DNA of 64,000 nucleotides, from contig CAMZLK010000042.1 in the NCBI GenBank assembly GCA_947311475.1, positions 1 through 64,000 on the forward strand. Direction: 5' to 3'. The notes beneath the pieces were generated by a model, which saw only the letters and a program-made list of their open reading frames with translations, ran no database searches and was not told the DNA's origin. The position numbers were made by a program, and so were the translations under genes. Of this stretch, positions 19,373 through 28,677 are shown piece after piece. This DNA is from an uncultured Desulfocapsa sp. Its GTDB lineage: Bacteria; Desulfobacterota; Desulfobulbia; Desulfobulbales; Desulfocapsaceae. How positions within the stretch are numbered: position 1 is the stretch's first letter; each line of letters starts with the position of its first letter.

Positions 19373-19477
19373 GATGGACTCGTAAAAACTCTTAAAAAAC
19401 AGGAAATTATGAGAGTGAAACAATGTCGAAATGTTACGAATAGCAATAAGGCACTTACTTGCAGTTTATCTGTGTTA
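19373..19477 (+). repeat. Chimeric A/B repeat remnant (A left end 19373-19393 joined to B right part)
   Basis: GATGGACTCGTAAAAACTCTT followed by AAAAAACAGGAAATTATGAGAG...AAGGCACTTACTTGCAGTTTATCTGTGTTA. Confidence 0.7.
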
Positions 19478-19506
19478 ACAAAATTGAGTTTAAGTGGAGT
19501 GATGAA

Positions 19507-20175
19507 ATGATTGTTGCAGAACGAAAGCCCTTGGCAGAAATCATAGAGATGGTGAAGGACTGTAAAAAAGTTCTGGTTCTGGCCTGTCGCGGATGCGTTA
19601 CGGTCTGTTCTGCTGGTGGTGAAAGAGAGGCGGAGATTTTGTCGTCACTTATTCGTCTTGGAATGAAAAAGGCCGGGAAGTCCATTGAAATTATCAATGG
19701 CAGCCTGGTTCGTCAGTGTGATCGTGAATACATTGATGAGATTGACCAGTGGGATGGTGAGTATGATGCTGTGGTATCCACTGCCTGTGGAGTCGGGGTG
19801 AATTTTATCTCTAATCTTCGCAAAGACACCATGGTTTACCCTGCGTTGAATACCACTTTCTTTGGTGGCTCTGCTGAACAGGGGGAATGGACTGAACAAT
19901 GTGCTGGTTGTGGTGACTGTGTTCTGCACCTCACCGGTGGACTATGTCCCGTAGCCCGTTGTGCTAAAAGCCTGATGAATGGCCCATGTGGTGGCTCCGT
20001 GGATGGAGTATGTGAGATCAATAAGGATGTGGAATGTATTTGGCAATCCATCCATGACAGATTGAATTCATTTGACAGGGTTGCGCAGATGGAAGTTATT
20101 GCACCTATTCGTGACTGGTCTACAGCAGGACATGGCGGACCGCGTAAAGTTGTGCGTGATGATCTTACTGTGTAA
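19507..20175 (+). CDS. MetV-like methylene-THF reductase C-terminal/zinc-finger protein
   Basis: VLACRGCVTVCSAGGEREAE...CAGCGDCVLHLTGGLCPVARCAKSLMNGPCGG; start ATG at 19507, ORF from 19459. Confidence 0.82.
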   Translation: MIVAERKPLAEIIEMVKDCKKVLVLACRGCVTVCSAGGEREAEILSSLIRLGMKKAGKSIEIINGSLVRQCDREYIDEIDQWDGEYDAVVSTACGVGVNFISNLRKDTMVYPALNTTFFGGSAEQGEWTEQCAGCGDCVLHLTGGLCPVARCAKSLMNGPCGGSVDGVCEINKDVECIWQSIHDRLNSFDRVAQMEVIAPIRDWSTAGHGGPRKVVRDDLTV

Positions 20176-20217
20176 TTGAAGTCGTACTGTTGATACCCTG
20201 TTGATTGAGGGCTGTTG

Positions 20218-20258
20218 AAATCGCTTTTGTGCCAAGGGTACAAAGGCGATTTTTTTTT
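20218..20258 (+). terminator. Rho-independent terminator after metV-like gene
   Basis: AAATCGCTTTTGT...ACAAAGGCGATTTTTTTTT. Confidence 0.8.
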
Positions 20259-20294
20259 AATGGAGTCGCTGTTCACAGGGTACTGCGTTTATCT

Positions 20295-20345
20295 TCGGTC
20301 ACGCTGGTTTTGATATGACTTATATGCTGTGCCGGTCTGCCTGCG
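20295..20345 (-). repeat. Repeat family C copy (partial)
   Basis: Reverse complement CGCAGGCAGACCGGCACAGCATATAAGTCATATCAAAACCAGCGTGACCGA resembles 23335-23390. Confidence 0.6.
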
Positions 20346-20365
20346 AAAAAATTGAAATAAACTCC

Positions 20366-21598
20366 ATGAAAAATACTAATGAACAGCCCATTGAGCTTCA
20401 AACAGCGCAAGATCTGATACTTGATTTCTGTTCTGATTTGGAGGTGGAGCAGGTTCCTCTTGCTGAAAGCCTGGGGCGCTATCCAGCAAGTGAGCTCGTT
20501 GCTCTGTCAGCCTTACCGGGATACGACCAATCTTTGAGGGACGGGTATGCCATTGGCACAGGTGGCTTAGTTGCTGCTCAACACTCCATTCATTCTTTTC
20601 AAATTGTAGATGAAGTTGCAGCAGGTGATACCAGAAAACTTGTTCTTGGTGCAGGATCTGCAATCAGGATAATGACAGGAGGGCTCATTCCCGCTAACTG
20701 TACCGCTGTGATTCCTGAAGAGAATTGTGAAGTAACTGGTAGCACTCTTGTTGTTCCTCACTTTTTTCCTGAACCGGTAAAGACTTTTATTCATCCAAGA
20801 GGAAGTGAATTGGCAGAAGGCCAGGTCATTGTTCCAAAGGGTGTCTCTCTCAGCCCGGAACATCTTATTGTACTCGCAGGTGTGGGCTACCATACTGTTC
20901 AAGTTATCAGGGTACCCAAAATCCGCTTTTTCTGTACAGGAAGTGAACTGGTGTCTGGAACTGTGGCAAAAACCGCGGGGAAAAAGTTTTCTGCAAACAG
21001 TCCGCTTCTTCAGGGACTTATAAAGCGGGCAGGGGGAAGGATAACCACGTCACAAACAGTCGAGGACGATCAGGAAGCAGTTGCAACGGTCATTTCAGAG
21101 ATGCTCCAGGCGGGTTGTGACATCCTGATCAGTACCGGTGGAATGGGGCCGGGGAAATTTGATCTTATCGAGGAAACATTTTGTCGGCTTGGTGGAAAGG
21201 TGATCTATAGCTCTTTGTTGTTACGGCCCGGAAAGTCGACTCTTTTTGGAATTCTTGGAAACACGTTGTTCTTTGGAATGCCTGGGCCGCCTCCTGCTGT
21301 CCATCTTTTGTTTAATGAGTTGATTCGGCCTGCAATCCTAGCTCTTCAGGGGGCAAAGCGATCCATACCTCAAAAGTGTAAAGCACGGCTCATAGAAGAC
21401 TTATTCTTTCCCAAAAGAGGATTAGCTCGGCTGAAAAGCGGTGTATTCCACTTAAAAGATGCTAATTGTCTGGTACGTCAGGCGAAGAGAACCGAAACAG
21501 CGAATTGTTACATATATTGTCCGGCACCACAAAGAAAAATGAGAAAAGGTGAAATGGTGACGGTTCATCTATTGGAGCCAGCATCTTTATGTACCTGA
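20366..21598 (+). CDS. moeA: MoeA-like molybdopterin molybdotransferase
   Basis: ALPGYDQSLRDGYAI, IRIMTGGLIPANCTAVIPEE, ISTGGMGPGKFD, FGMPGPPPAV; ORF extends to 20315 but that part is repeat C. Confidence 0.9.
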   Translation: MKNTNEQPIELQTAQDLILDFCSDLEVEQVPLAESLGRYPASELVALSALPGYDQSLRDGYAIGTGGLVAAQHSIHSFQIVDEVAAGDTRKLVLGAGSAIRIMTGGLIPANCTAVIPEENCEVTGSTLVVPHFFPEPVKTFIHPRGSELAEGQVIVPKGVSLSPEHLIVLAGVGYHTVQVIRVPKIRFFCTGSELVSGTVAKTAGKKFSANSPLLQGLIKRAGGRITTSQTVEDDQEAVATVISEMLQAGCDILISTGGMGPGKFDLIEETFCRLGGKVIYSSLLLRPGKSTLFGILGNTLFFGMPGPPPAVHLLFNELIRPAILALQGAKRSIPQKCKARLIEDLFFPKRGLARLKSGVFHLKDANCLVRQAKRTETANCYIYCPAPQRKMRKGEMVTVHLLEPASLCT

Positions 21599-22419
21599 CA
21601 GTGCGGACAGAAAAAACTGGCACGGCCTCCAATGCTTTTTTTTTGTAGCTGTTCGCCACACTCAGAGCACTCCTCTCCGGCTTTGCCATAAACACGAAAA
21701 TTCATCTGGAAATACCCGCCATCGCCTGAAGCACCCAGGAAGTCACTAATGGTAGAACCCCCGCATTCAATGGCGTGTCTCAGTGTTTTGCGGATGATAC
21801 TCAGCAGGCGCCTCCATTCTTTGGCTGATAACGAAGAGGCTACTTGTTCCGGATGGATTTTTGAACGAAACAGGGACTCATTGGCATAGATGTTTCCTAT
21901 CCCGGCAATTATGTGGCTATCCATTATGAATTTCTTGATTGCGATGTTTCGGCGTGTTGCTTTTTCGCTTAGATACCGAACCGAACAGGCACGTGAGAAC
22001 GGCTCGGGCCCTGTGGTTGCAAAATAGTGTTTTATTTGGCGTGAAATATCTTTTTGAGGAAGAAAATGTACTGCGCCAAATCTGCGAGTATCATTGAAGC
22101 GTAATTCTGTCTCATTATCTAGTTTCCAGCGGACGTGGTCATGTTTTTTTGTTGGTGCGTCTGCGGCAAATATACCCATGTTTCCTGTCATTCCGAGGTG
22201 AATGATGAGTGCGCCTCCATTGTCTGTTTTCAGGATAAGGTACTTTGCTCTCCTGCAAAGGTTTCCAATACGTTTTCCTGTGAGTTCTCTTTGCATATCT
22301 TTACAGGGCACAGGGACACGGAGTTGCTTTCCGGAACAGTGTACAGAAATAATTGTTCTGTCGATCAGGTGGGGCAGCAGGCCTTGACAAATAACTTCTA
22401 CTTCAGGCAGTTCCGGCAT
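21565..22419 (-). CDS. mutM: Formamidopyrimidine-DNA glycosylase
   Basis: MPELPEVEVICQGLLPHL...GIGNIYANESLFRSKIHP, zinc finger CSECGEQLQKK...FFCPHCQ. Confidence 0.96.
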   Translation of the reverse strand: MPELPEVEVICQGLLPHLIDRTIISVHCSGKQLRVPVPCKDMQRELTGKRIGNLCRRAKYLILKTDNGGALIIHLGMTGNMGIFAADAPTKKHDHVRWKLDNETELRFNDTRRFGAVHFLPQKDISRQIKHYFATTGPEPFSRACSVRYLSEKATRRNIAIKKFIMDSHIIAGIGNIYANESLFRSKIHPEQVASSLSAKEWRRLLSIIRKTLRHAIECGGSTISDFLGASGDGGYFQMNFRVYGKAGEECSECGEQLQKKSIGGRASFFCPHCQVHKDAGSNR

Positions 22420-22421
22420 GG

Positions 22422-23201
22422 TTATATGGAGTTCGAGGTTTTTGTGGTTTCACAGCAGAAGGCCAGCCCATACCCATTGTCCAATATTCCAGTAGCAACA
22501 GGAAGGGGGCATTTTCCAGTTTTTGAAAAGCTGAATACTGCATTAGAATCATTATGAGGAGTAATATTAACCAGAGTGAGCTCCAAGAATCCAGGAATCC
22601 CCTCAGGGCTGAGCATCTTTTTGACAGCTTCTTTCCCCGCCCAGAGTAGGGTAAGTTGCTGTAATGTATTTAGTTGTGGAAGTGTTTCCTGCAACAGAAA
22701 TTCCTCCCTGTCCGCGATAAATCGCTCTTTTACCCGAATTAGATTTTCTGCAGGGTATTGAATATCTATACCGCAGTATGTTCTACTGACTATTGCAACT
22801 GCAAAATCTTTTGAGTGGCTGATGGAAAGTTCCGGGAATGAGAATTTAGAATCTTCTGTTCTTGCAAAAAAAGGCCTCCCAGAGTCCTCAGAAGATATTT
22901 TGTACTGCTGGTGCTTAAAGGGCATAGCCATTGCGTTTTGCTGTTTTAAATAGTTGTGAAGGCCTTGTTTGGAACAAATCCGTCCTCCCAGCCACTCGGT
23001 ATGTCGTTTTTTGTAGGTAAAAGTGTCGAGTTTGAGGAGTTCTTCTTTATGGAGCCACTGTTTTAATTTTGTGTTTATGCGACTTAGTGGTAGAGTGGCT
23101 ATTGACAGGCAGGAGTCGGGGAAGAGGGCATATCCTAAGTTTAATGTCTCAACAGGGAGAGCATCAAAACATATTGATTGGTTTGAGTTATGTACGAACA
23201 T
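22422..23201 (-). CDS. 4'-phosphopantetheinyl transferase superfamily protein
   Basis: WLGGRICSKQGLHNYL, LSISHSKDFAVAIVSRTYCGIDIQ, LWAGKEAVKKML. Confidence 0.85.
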   Translation of the reverse strand: MFVHNSNQSICFDALPVETLNLGYALFPDSCLSIATLPLSRINTKLKQWLHKEELLKLDTFTYKKRHTEWLGGRICSKQGLHNYLKQQNAMAMPFKHQQYKISSEDSGRPFFARTEDSKFSFPELSISHSKDFAVAIVSRTYCGIDIQYPAENLIRVKERFIADREEFLLQETLPQLNTLQQLTLLWAGKEAVKKMLSPEGIPGFLELTLVNITPHNDSNAVFSFSKTGKCPLPVATGILDNGYGLAFCCETTKTSNSI

Positions 23202-23305
23202 AAAAATAACCTTGCTTTTTCAACTGTTTCTGCTAACTAAATTTTCAAAGATTAAATGTAACTACTCACGGGGTGAGCGACTTACTTTCGCAAACCACTG
23301 ATTTT

Positions 23306-23440
23306 GTAACTGCTTACAGGGTGCTGCAGCTTTTCACAGGCAGGCTGGCGCAGCGTATAAGTCATACGTAAGTCAGCGTGACCGCGCAGGTAAGCGAGGA
23401 ACGAGACTCCGCAGAGATGTGGTGCTCTGTGAGCAGTTAC
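23306..23440. repeat. Repeat family C element with about 19-bp imperfect terminal inverted repeats
   Basis: GTAACTGCTTACAGGGTGC ... GTGCTCTGTGAGCAGTTAC; core resembles 20295-20345 in reverse. Confidence 0.65.
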
Positions 23441-23473
23441 GATTAAACATTGTAACGAGTACTGAACGAGGGA

Positions 23474-24082
23474 ATGATGGAAAATGTTTTTAACATGACA
23501 GGGTTTGATTTTGTCATTATTGCACTGCTTCTGCTTTTAACCTTACGAGGCTTGTGGATAGGTTTTCTGCGCCAAATAACCACACTGGTGGCTCTGGTTG
23601 TGGGTTATGTAATTGCCGGCCAGTATCATGACAAACTTTTTCCTTTTTTGCGAGGACTAACGGATAACCCCCATGTGCTTTTCTGGGGCTCTTATGTGAT
23701 CCTTTTCGTGATTACTTATGTGATTACCATGCTTCTCGGAAAAGCTTTGGCTAAAGTTGTGGAACTTACTGTCGCCGGCTGGTTTGATAAAATACTTGGT
23801 GGTGTTTTGGGTTTTGTAAAAGCTGCTGTTCTTATTATTCTGTTGAATATGGTTCTTGCCGGGGTTCTGGCTCCTGAAAATGAAATGCTTCGGAGTTGCC
23901 AGTTTTGTCCTTATGTGAGCCAGGCTACTGACTACGTTCGGAGTCTGATTAAAGATGAAAATCTACGGGAGTCTCTCTTACAGAGGAAGCCGGCGATTGC
24001 AGAGAAGGCAGAGAAACACAAAAAACTCTCAGCTGATGGTGTCCGTCCCTTTGTTCCCACTAAATCTCCAGGAAAGGAGTAG
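23474..24082 (+). CDS. CvpA family membrane protein
   Basis: GFDFVIIALLLLLTLRGLWIGFLRQITTLVALVVGYVIAGQY...GWFDKILGGVLGFVKAAVLIILL. Confidence 0.88.
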   Translation: MMENVFNMTGFDFVIIALLLLLTLRGLWIGFLRQITTLVALVVGYVIAGQYHDKLFPFLRGLTDNPHVLFWGSYVILFVITYVITMLLGKALAKVVELTVAGWFDKILGGVLGFVKAAVLIILLNMVLAGVLAPENEMLRSCQFCPYVSQATDYVRSLIKDENLRESLLQRKPAIAEKAEKHKKLSADGVRPFVPTKSPGKE

Positions 24083-24085
24083 CTA

Positions 24086-24766
24086 TCACTTCCTGCGGTA
24101 AAATGCGGCTAGTTTTTCAGGTTTTATTCCAAGATGATACCCAAGAACAACAAGTTGGTTTGTGACTGTCGTTTGGAATACTCCCAATTGTTTCCAGCGT
24201 CTGGCTGATGTTGTCACTGCTTGATCCAGCGTTACAATCTTCCCTTTCTTTTTCGCCCTTTTTACAAATATGTAATCTTCCATTATTGGAACTTCCGGGA
24301 ACTCGCCAAGTTTTAAAAAATCTTTTTTTCTTATAAATAAAGATTGATCTCCGTAGGGGAGTTGTAGGAATTTTGATCGAATATTTGTGAATAGAAGAAC
24401 AAGGCTAAGCAATATGTCACTGTTGTTAACTTGTAAACGAAAACTGCCAAGGATATTTTCAGAATTGGCAAGACACGTACTTACTGCATGGGGAAAGTCA
24501 AGGGGAAGATGTGTATCTGCATGAAGGAAAAGTAGAATAGAGCCTGAAGCATTGGCCGCACCGGTGTTAAGTTGTGTTCCCCGGCCCCCTGCCCCTGTTT
24601 CCTCTATTATCCCATACCCCAACTCTTTTGCAACGAGCGGAGTATTGTCATTGCTGCCACCATCAACCACGAGAAGTTCCTTTACTTTTTTTGCCGCCGG
24701 CAAAAGTCCGGGCAGGTTTGTGGCTTCATTCAGCGTCGGAACGATGATGGAAATACTTGAGGTCAT
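24086..24766 (-). CDS. Family 2 glycosyltransferase, rSAM/selenodomain-associated transferase 2 type
   Basis: ISIIVPTLNEATNLPGLL...VVDGGSNDNT...GRGTQLNTGAANASGSILLFLHADTHLP; internal start MTSSIS chosen. Confidence 0.85.
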   Translation of the reverse strand: MTSSISIIVPTLNEATNLPGLLPAAKKVKELLVVDGGSNDNTPLVAKELGYGIIEETGAGGRGTQLNTGAANASGSILLFLHADTHLPLDFPHAVSTCLANSENILGSFRLQVNNSDILLSLVLLFTNIRSKFLQLPYGDQSLFIRKKDFLKLGEFPEVPIMEDYIFVKRAKKKGKIVTLDQAVTTSARRWKQLGVFQTTVTNQLVVLGYHLGIKPEKLAAFYRRK

Positions 24767-25367
24767 CTGCGGTGTCAATGTCATGGAGTTTATTGAGTAT
24801 GTGAGTTTTAAGTCCCAACTTATCCGCATGTTGCAGGGTTTTTGCAAAAACGCGCTCTGTGCCCCACGGGATTTCTTCGAAAAGTTGTCTGCATGTGTTG
24901 TCTGCCATATTTCCTGCCACACCAATCAGGTAGTATCCACCATCATGGGCAGGACCTAATACAACATCATTCTCATCTAAGGACATCAGGCTGTCTTCCA
25001 GGGTGTGAGTGCTTATATCAGGGCAGTCTGAGCCGATCAAGACGCTGTTTTGTTTGTTCAGCAGGCCGTGAAGAAGAGCTGTGGCCATGCGTTCTCCCAA
25101 ATCCTCTCCCTGTTGCTTTTTGAATATATAATTCTCACCAAGCCACTGTTTCATCTGCCTCTCTGTTCCGCCATCATGGAAAATTTGACAGCTTGCACTG
25201 TTGCTTAAAAAAAGAAACTTTTTCACTTCTTTCAGCACAATAGATACCAGTTGTTTATGCACCTTCAATGCCCCCTCTGCTCCAAGGGGCGGGATCAGTC
25301 TGCTTTTACATTTACCCACTTGCGGGAAACGTGTAAAAAGAATGACAAGTTGAGCTAAAGGTGGCAT
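24726..25367 (-). CDS. Glycosyltransferase/nucleotidyltransferase-like, rSAM/selenodomain-associated transferase 1 type (DUF2064)
   Basis: LVILFTRFPQVGKCKSRLIPPLG...VLIGSDCPDI...VVLGPAHDGGYYLIG...WGTERVFAKT. Confidence 0.85.
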   Translation of the reverse strand: MPPLAQLVILFTRFPQVGKCKSRLIPPLGAEGALKVHKQLVSIVLKEVKKFLFLSNSASCQIFHDGGTERQMKQWLGENYIFKKQQGEDLGERMATALLHGLLNKQNSVLIGSDCPDISTHTLEDSLMSLDENDVVLGPAHDGGYYLIGVAGNMADNTCRQLFEEIPWGTERVFAKTLQHADKLGLKTHILNKLHDIDTADDLKYFHHRSDAE

Positions 25368-25382
25368 AAAGAATGAAATCCT

Positions 25383-26180
25383 ATGAAAGCGAATAAACGA
25401 AAATCAAGGCCAGAATCTTATTCTGACAGGGTATACCGTAAACTGGTTACTTATACAGGTCTTGTTTCCACCACAGTCAGGATAGAAGAAACAGATCTGC
25501 ATATTCTTGCAGAGGATGATGTTACTGAAAAAGCAACTGATCTTATCCTTCAATACAGAGCACAACTTGAACAATACATTCTAAAGAATCCCCAGTTTTC
25601 TGCAAGTCTGGAACCTTTGAAACATGATAAAATTGTACCGCCGTTGATACGGGATATGCTTAATGCCGGAATTGCGGCAGGTGTTGGGCCAATGGCTGCG
25701 GTTGCAGGAACCATTGCAGAATATGTTGGCAAAGGACTGGTAGCGGCCGGATTCCGTGAGGTGATGATTGAAAATGGAGGAGATATCTTTCTGCAAAGAA
25801 ATTCTGACTGTTCGATTGCAATTTTTGCTGGTGAATCCCCCCTTAGCTATAAGGTTGGGATGAATATCAGGTCTGCACAGATGCCCATTGGCATTTGCAC
25901 TTCATCAGGCACTGTGGGACATTCCCTCAGTTTGGGGCTTGCCGATTCCGTTACAGTGCTCAGCAAGTCTACAGCTCTTGCCGATGCTGCTGCGACCCGC
26001 CTAGGGAATGAAGTGGGGCGAAGTGGGAATACAAGGGAAGGCATGCAAAATGGTCTTGCACAAGCAAAAGAAATTCCTGGGATTATTGGTGTGGTGGTGG
26101 TTTGCGGTGAGCTTATTGGGGCATTCGGAGATGTGGAATTGATACAAGTTGACCTGCGGGAGAAATACGAAAATGATTGA
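25383..26180 (+). CDS. UPF0280 (ApbE-like) family protein
   Basis: DMLNAGIAAGVGPMAAVAGTIAEYVG...VMIENGGDIFLQ...GICTSSGTVGHSLSLG. Confidence 0.87.
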   Translation: MKANKRKSRPESYSDRVYRKLVTYTGLVSTTVRIEETDLHILAEDDVTEKATDLILQYRAQLEQYILKNPQFSASLEPLKHDKIVPPLIRDMLNAGIAAGVGPMAAVAGTIAEYVGKGLVAAGFREVMIENGGDIFLQRNSDCSIAIFAGESPLSYKVGMNIRSAQMPIGICTSSGTVGHSLSLGLADSVTVLSKSTALADAAATRLGNEVGRSGNTREGMQNGLAQAKEIPGIIGVVVVCGELIGAFGDVELIQVDLREKYEND

Positions 26181-26538
26181 AAATAAAAAGAGTGTGGAGA
26201 AAAGAATTGGTGCTCGCCGGCATCTGGTTTTTTATCTTCGAATATTTGATGGCCTGAGTAGCAGGGTACTTGGTCATCTCATGGATATTTCTCCCAGTGG
26301 ACTCATGTTACTCAGCGATGAACCAATAGCAGTTAACGAAGAGTATCGCATGCGGATGCGGCTGCCTGCAGAAATATCAGAAAACAGTAATGAAATACTT
26401 TTTAAGGCAGTGAGCAGGTGGTGCAAGAAGGATGATAATCCTGATTTTTATGTAACCGGCTTTCAGGTTCAAGAGATGGATAAAAAGACCAAAGAATTAA
26501 TCACACTTCTCATTGATGAGTTTGGCTTTGTGGATTAG
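26173..26538 (+). CDS. PilZ domain protein
   Basis: EKRIGARRHLVFYLRIFDGLSSRVLGHLMDISPSGLMLLSDEPI; overlaps the preceding gene's end. Confidence 0.82.
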   Translation: MIENKKSVEKRIGARRHLVFYLRIFDGLSSRVLGHLMDISPSGLMLLSDEPIAVNEEYRMRMRLPAEISENSNEILFKAVSRWCKKDDNPDFYVTGFQVQEMDKKTKELITLLIDEFGFVD

Positions 26539-27416
26539 TGAGGAGTGGCTTCTTTGATGAGTTCTTTTTTATAGAGTTTCACAAAATGATCAATGTCTTC
26601 CTGCCAGGTCTTGAATACAGAAAGCCCTGCCTGTTTTAATCTGTTGTTTTCAAGTATGGAGTTTGCTGGACGGTGTGCCGGAGTTGGATATTCTTTTGTG
26701 GTACATGGGGAGATGTTGTAAGGAATTGCCATGGCATCGAGAAAGTAACATGCGCCTTCATACCAGGTGGAAGCATCTTCTGCAGTAGCGTGTGCTATGC
26801 CTTGCATTGTGTTTGACAAAACAGCTTCGGTCTGACGGGCAAGCGTGGCTGTCCATGTGAGTGACCCGAATTGATCGTTCACCACTTTTAATTCACGGGT
26901 AGAGTCTGTTAACGCGAGTTTTAGCATTGTTTTCAGGAAGTTATTTCCTTTTATTCCGTAGAGCCACGCTGTGCGGAGAATTAAATGGTTGCTGGAATGA
27001 ACGCTTATGGCCTCCTCTCCTGCAAGCTTACTTTGGCCATACACGGAAAGTGGCGCGGTGGGGTCGCTTTCAATATAGTTTTCATTCGCTGCTTTGTTAC
27101 CATCAAACACATAATCAGTTGAGATGTGGATCAACCTTCCAGCGATTACTTCCATTGCAATGGCCAGGTTCTCGGGGCCTTTTGCGTTCACTGCAAATGC
27201 CTGGTCTTTTTCTGTTTCACAGTTATCAACTGCAGTGTAGGCAGCGCAATTTATGAGCACATCTGGCCGTTCTTTACGAATAACAGATTCGACTGCGGCT
27301 CTACTGCTGATATCAAGTTCTTTTGAGCCAAGCGATACAACGTTATGCTCTTTACTAAGGAGTGTGTTGACATCACGCCCCAGCTGTCCATGGCCTCCTG
27401 TTATAAAAATTTTCAT
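26535..27416 (-). CDS. rmlD: dTDP-4-dehydrorhamnose reductase
   Basis: [20 protein letters not shown]...[32 protein letters not shown]...ISTDYVFDG. Confidence 0.95.
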   Translation of the reverse strand: MKIFITGGHGQLGRDVNTLLSKEHNVVSLGSKELDISSRAAVESVIRKERPDVLINCAAYTAVDNCETEKDQAFAVNAKGPENLAIAMEVIAGRLIHISTDYVFDGNKAANENYIESDPTAPLSVYGQSKLAGEEAISVHSSNHLILRTAWLYGIKGNNFLKTMLKLALTDSTRELKVVNDQFGSLTWTATLARQTEAVLSNTMQGIAHATAEDASTWYEGACYFLDAMAIPYNISPCTTKEYPTPAHRPANSILENNRLKQAGLSVFKTWQEDIDHFVKLYKKELIKEATPH

Positions 27417-28303
27417 GGAAATGCAGACCCTGATTCAGTTTCAGATACAATATCCAGAAGATATTGTCCATATTGGTTTTTTAACATATCCTGAGCCAGT
27501 GTTTTCATCTGTTTCGAGTCTATATAACCCAGGCTGTAGGCGATCTCCTCCACACAGGCAACTTTCAGGCCCTGTCGGTCCTGTACAGCCTGCACGTAAC
27601 TCGATGCCTGTTGCAGCGATTCGTGGGTGCCGGTATCCAGCCAGCAGAATCCACGACTGAGTGGTTGAACGCGAAGCTTACCGCGTTGCAGGTACTCCAT
27701 ATTTACATCCGTAATTTCAAGTTCTCCCCGTGGGGATGGTTTGATATTTTCTGCGATGTCGATGACATCATTGTCGTAAAAATAGAGACCGGGAACAGCG
27801 AATTTGGATTTAGGTTTGTCAGGTTTTTCGTCAATACCCACGACTGTATTGTTATTGTCAAATTCGACAACTCCATAGCGCTCAGGATCCTTCACCGGAT
27901 ATCCAAAAATCAGCCCACCTTCTGACAGTGCTGCGCATTCCTCAAGAATGTGGGAGAATCCGGAGCCGAAAAAGATGTTGTCTCCCAGTATGAGAGCCAC
28001 ATTATCTTTTCCTATGAAGGACTTGCCGATGATAAAAGCCTGAGCCAGGCCTTCAGGTTTTGGTTGTTCTTCGTAGCTGATAGAGAGTCCAAGGTGGGCT
28101 CCGTCACCAAAAAGTTGTTTGAATTGTGGCAAGTCATGTGGGGTGGAGATGATTAAGATATCCTTTATACCTGCCAACATGAGGACAGACAGAGGGTAAT
28201 AAATCATAGGTTTATCGTAAACGGGGATAAGCTGTTTAGAGAGAACTCTGGTCAGAGGATAGAGTCTGGTGCCGGAACCGCCGGCAAGGATTATACCTTT
28301 CAT
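27413..28303 (-). CDS. rmlA: Glucose-1-phosphate thymidylyltransferase
   Basis: [52 protein letters not shown]. Confidence 0.97.
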   Translation of the reverse strand: MKGIILAGGSGTRLYPLTRVLSKQLIPVYDKPMIYYPLSVLMLAGIKDILIISTPHDLPQFKQLFGDGAHLGLSISYEEQPKPEGLAQAFIIGKSFIGKDNVALILGDNIFFGSGFSHILEECAALSEGGLIFGYPVKDPERYGVVEFDNNNTVVGIDEKPDKPKSKFAVPGLYFYDNDVIDIAENIKPSPRGELEITDVNMEYLQRGKLRVQPLSRGFCWLDTGTHESLQQASSYVQAVQDRQGLKVACVEEIAYSLGYIDSKQMKTLAQDMLKNQYGQYLLDIVSETESGSAFP

Positions 28304-28510
28304 AATACTCTTGAGGTTGAAGGATGATATTGTTTTTGATATATTATTAGGAGATTGTCCGAGAATCCCCTTTTACCCAAACTCTTCAGAATTGTTAAAA
28401 AATAATGCTGCTAATATCAAACGCATAGCCGTGCTAATTTTTTAAAATTCTTCGATTTTGACCAAAATGCCTATTCTCAGATAAGCTTCTTGTATAAATA
28501 CGTCAGTTCA

Positions 28511-28623
28511 TTAGTGCCTTACTCCATGATTCCTACAATAAAAAACAAGAATATGTGAGAGTAAAATAATTTCAAAGGCTATGAATAGCAACAAGGCACT
28601 TACTTGCAGTTTACCTGCGTTAG
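28511..28623 (+). repeat. Repeat family B copy B5
   Basis: TTAGTGCCTTACTCCATGATTCC...AAGGCACTTACTTGCAGTTTACCTGCGTTAG. Confidence 0.88.
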
Positions 28624-28677
28624 ATTTGCAGTATAGTAAACCTGTTTGAAAATAATACTCTAAAATTGGATTAATTA

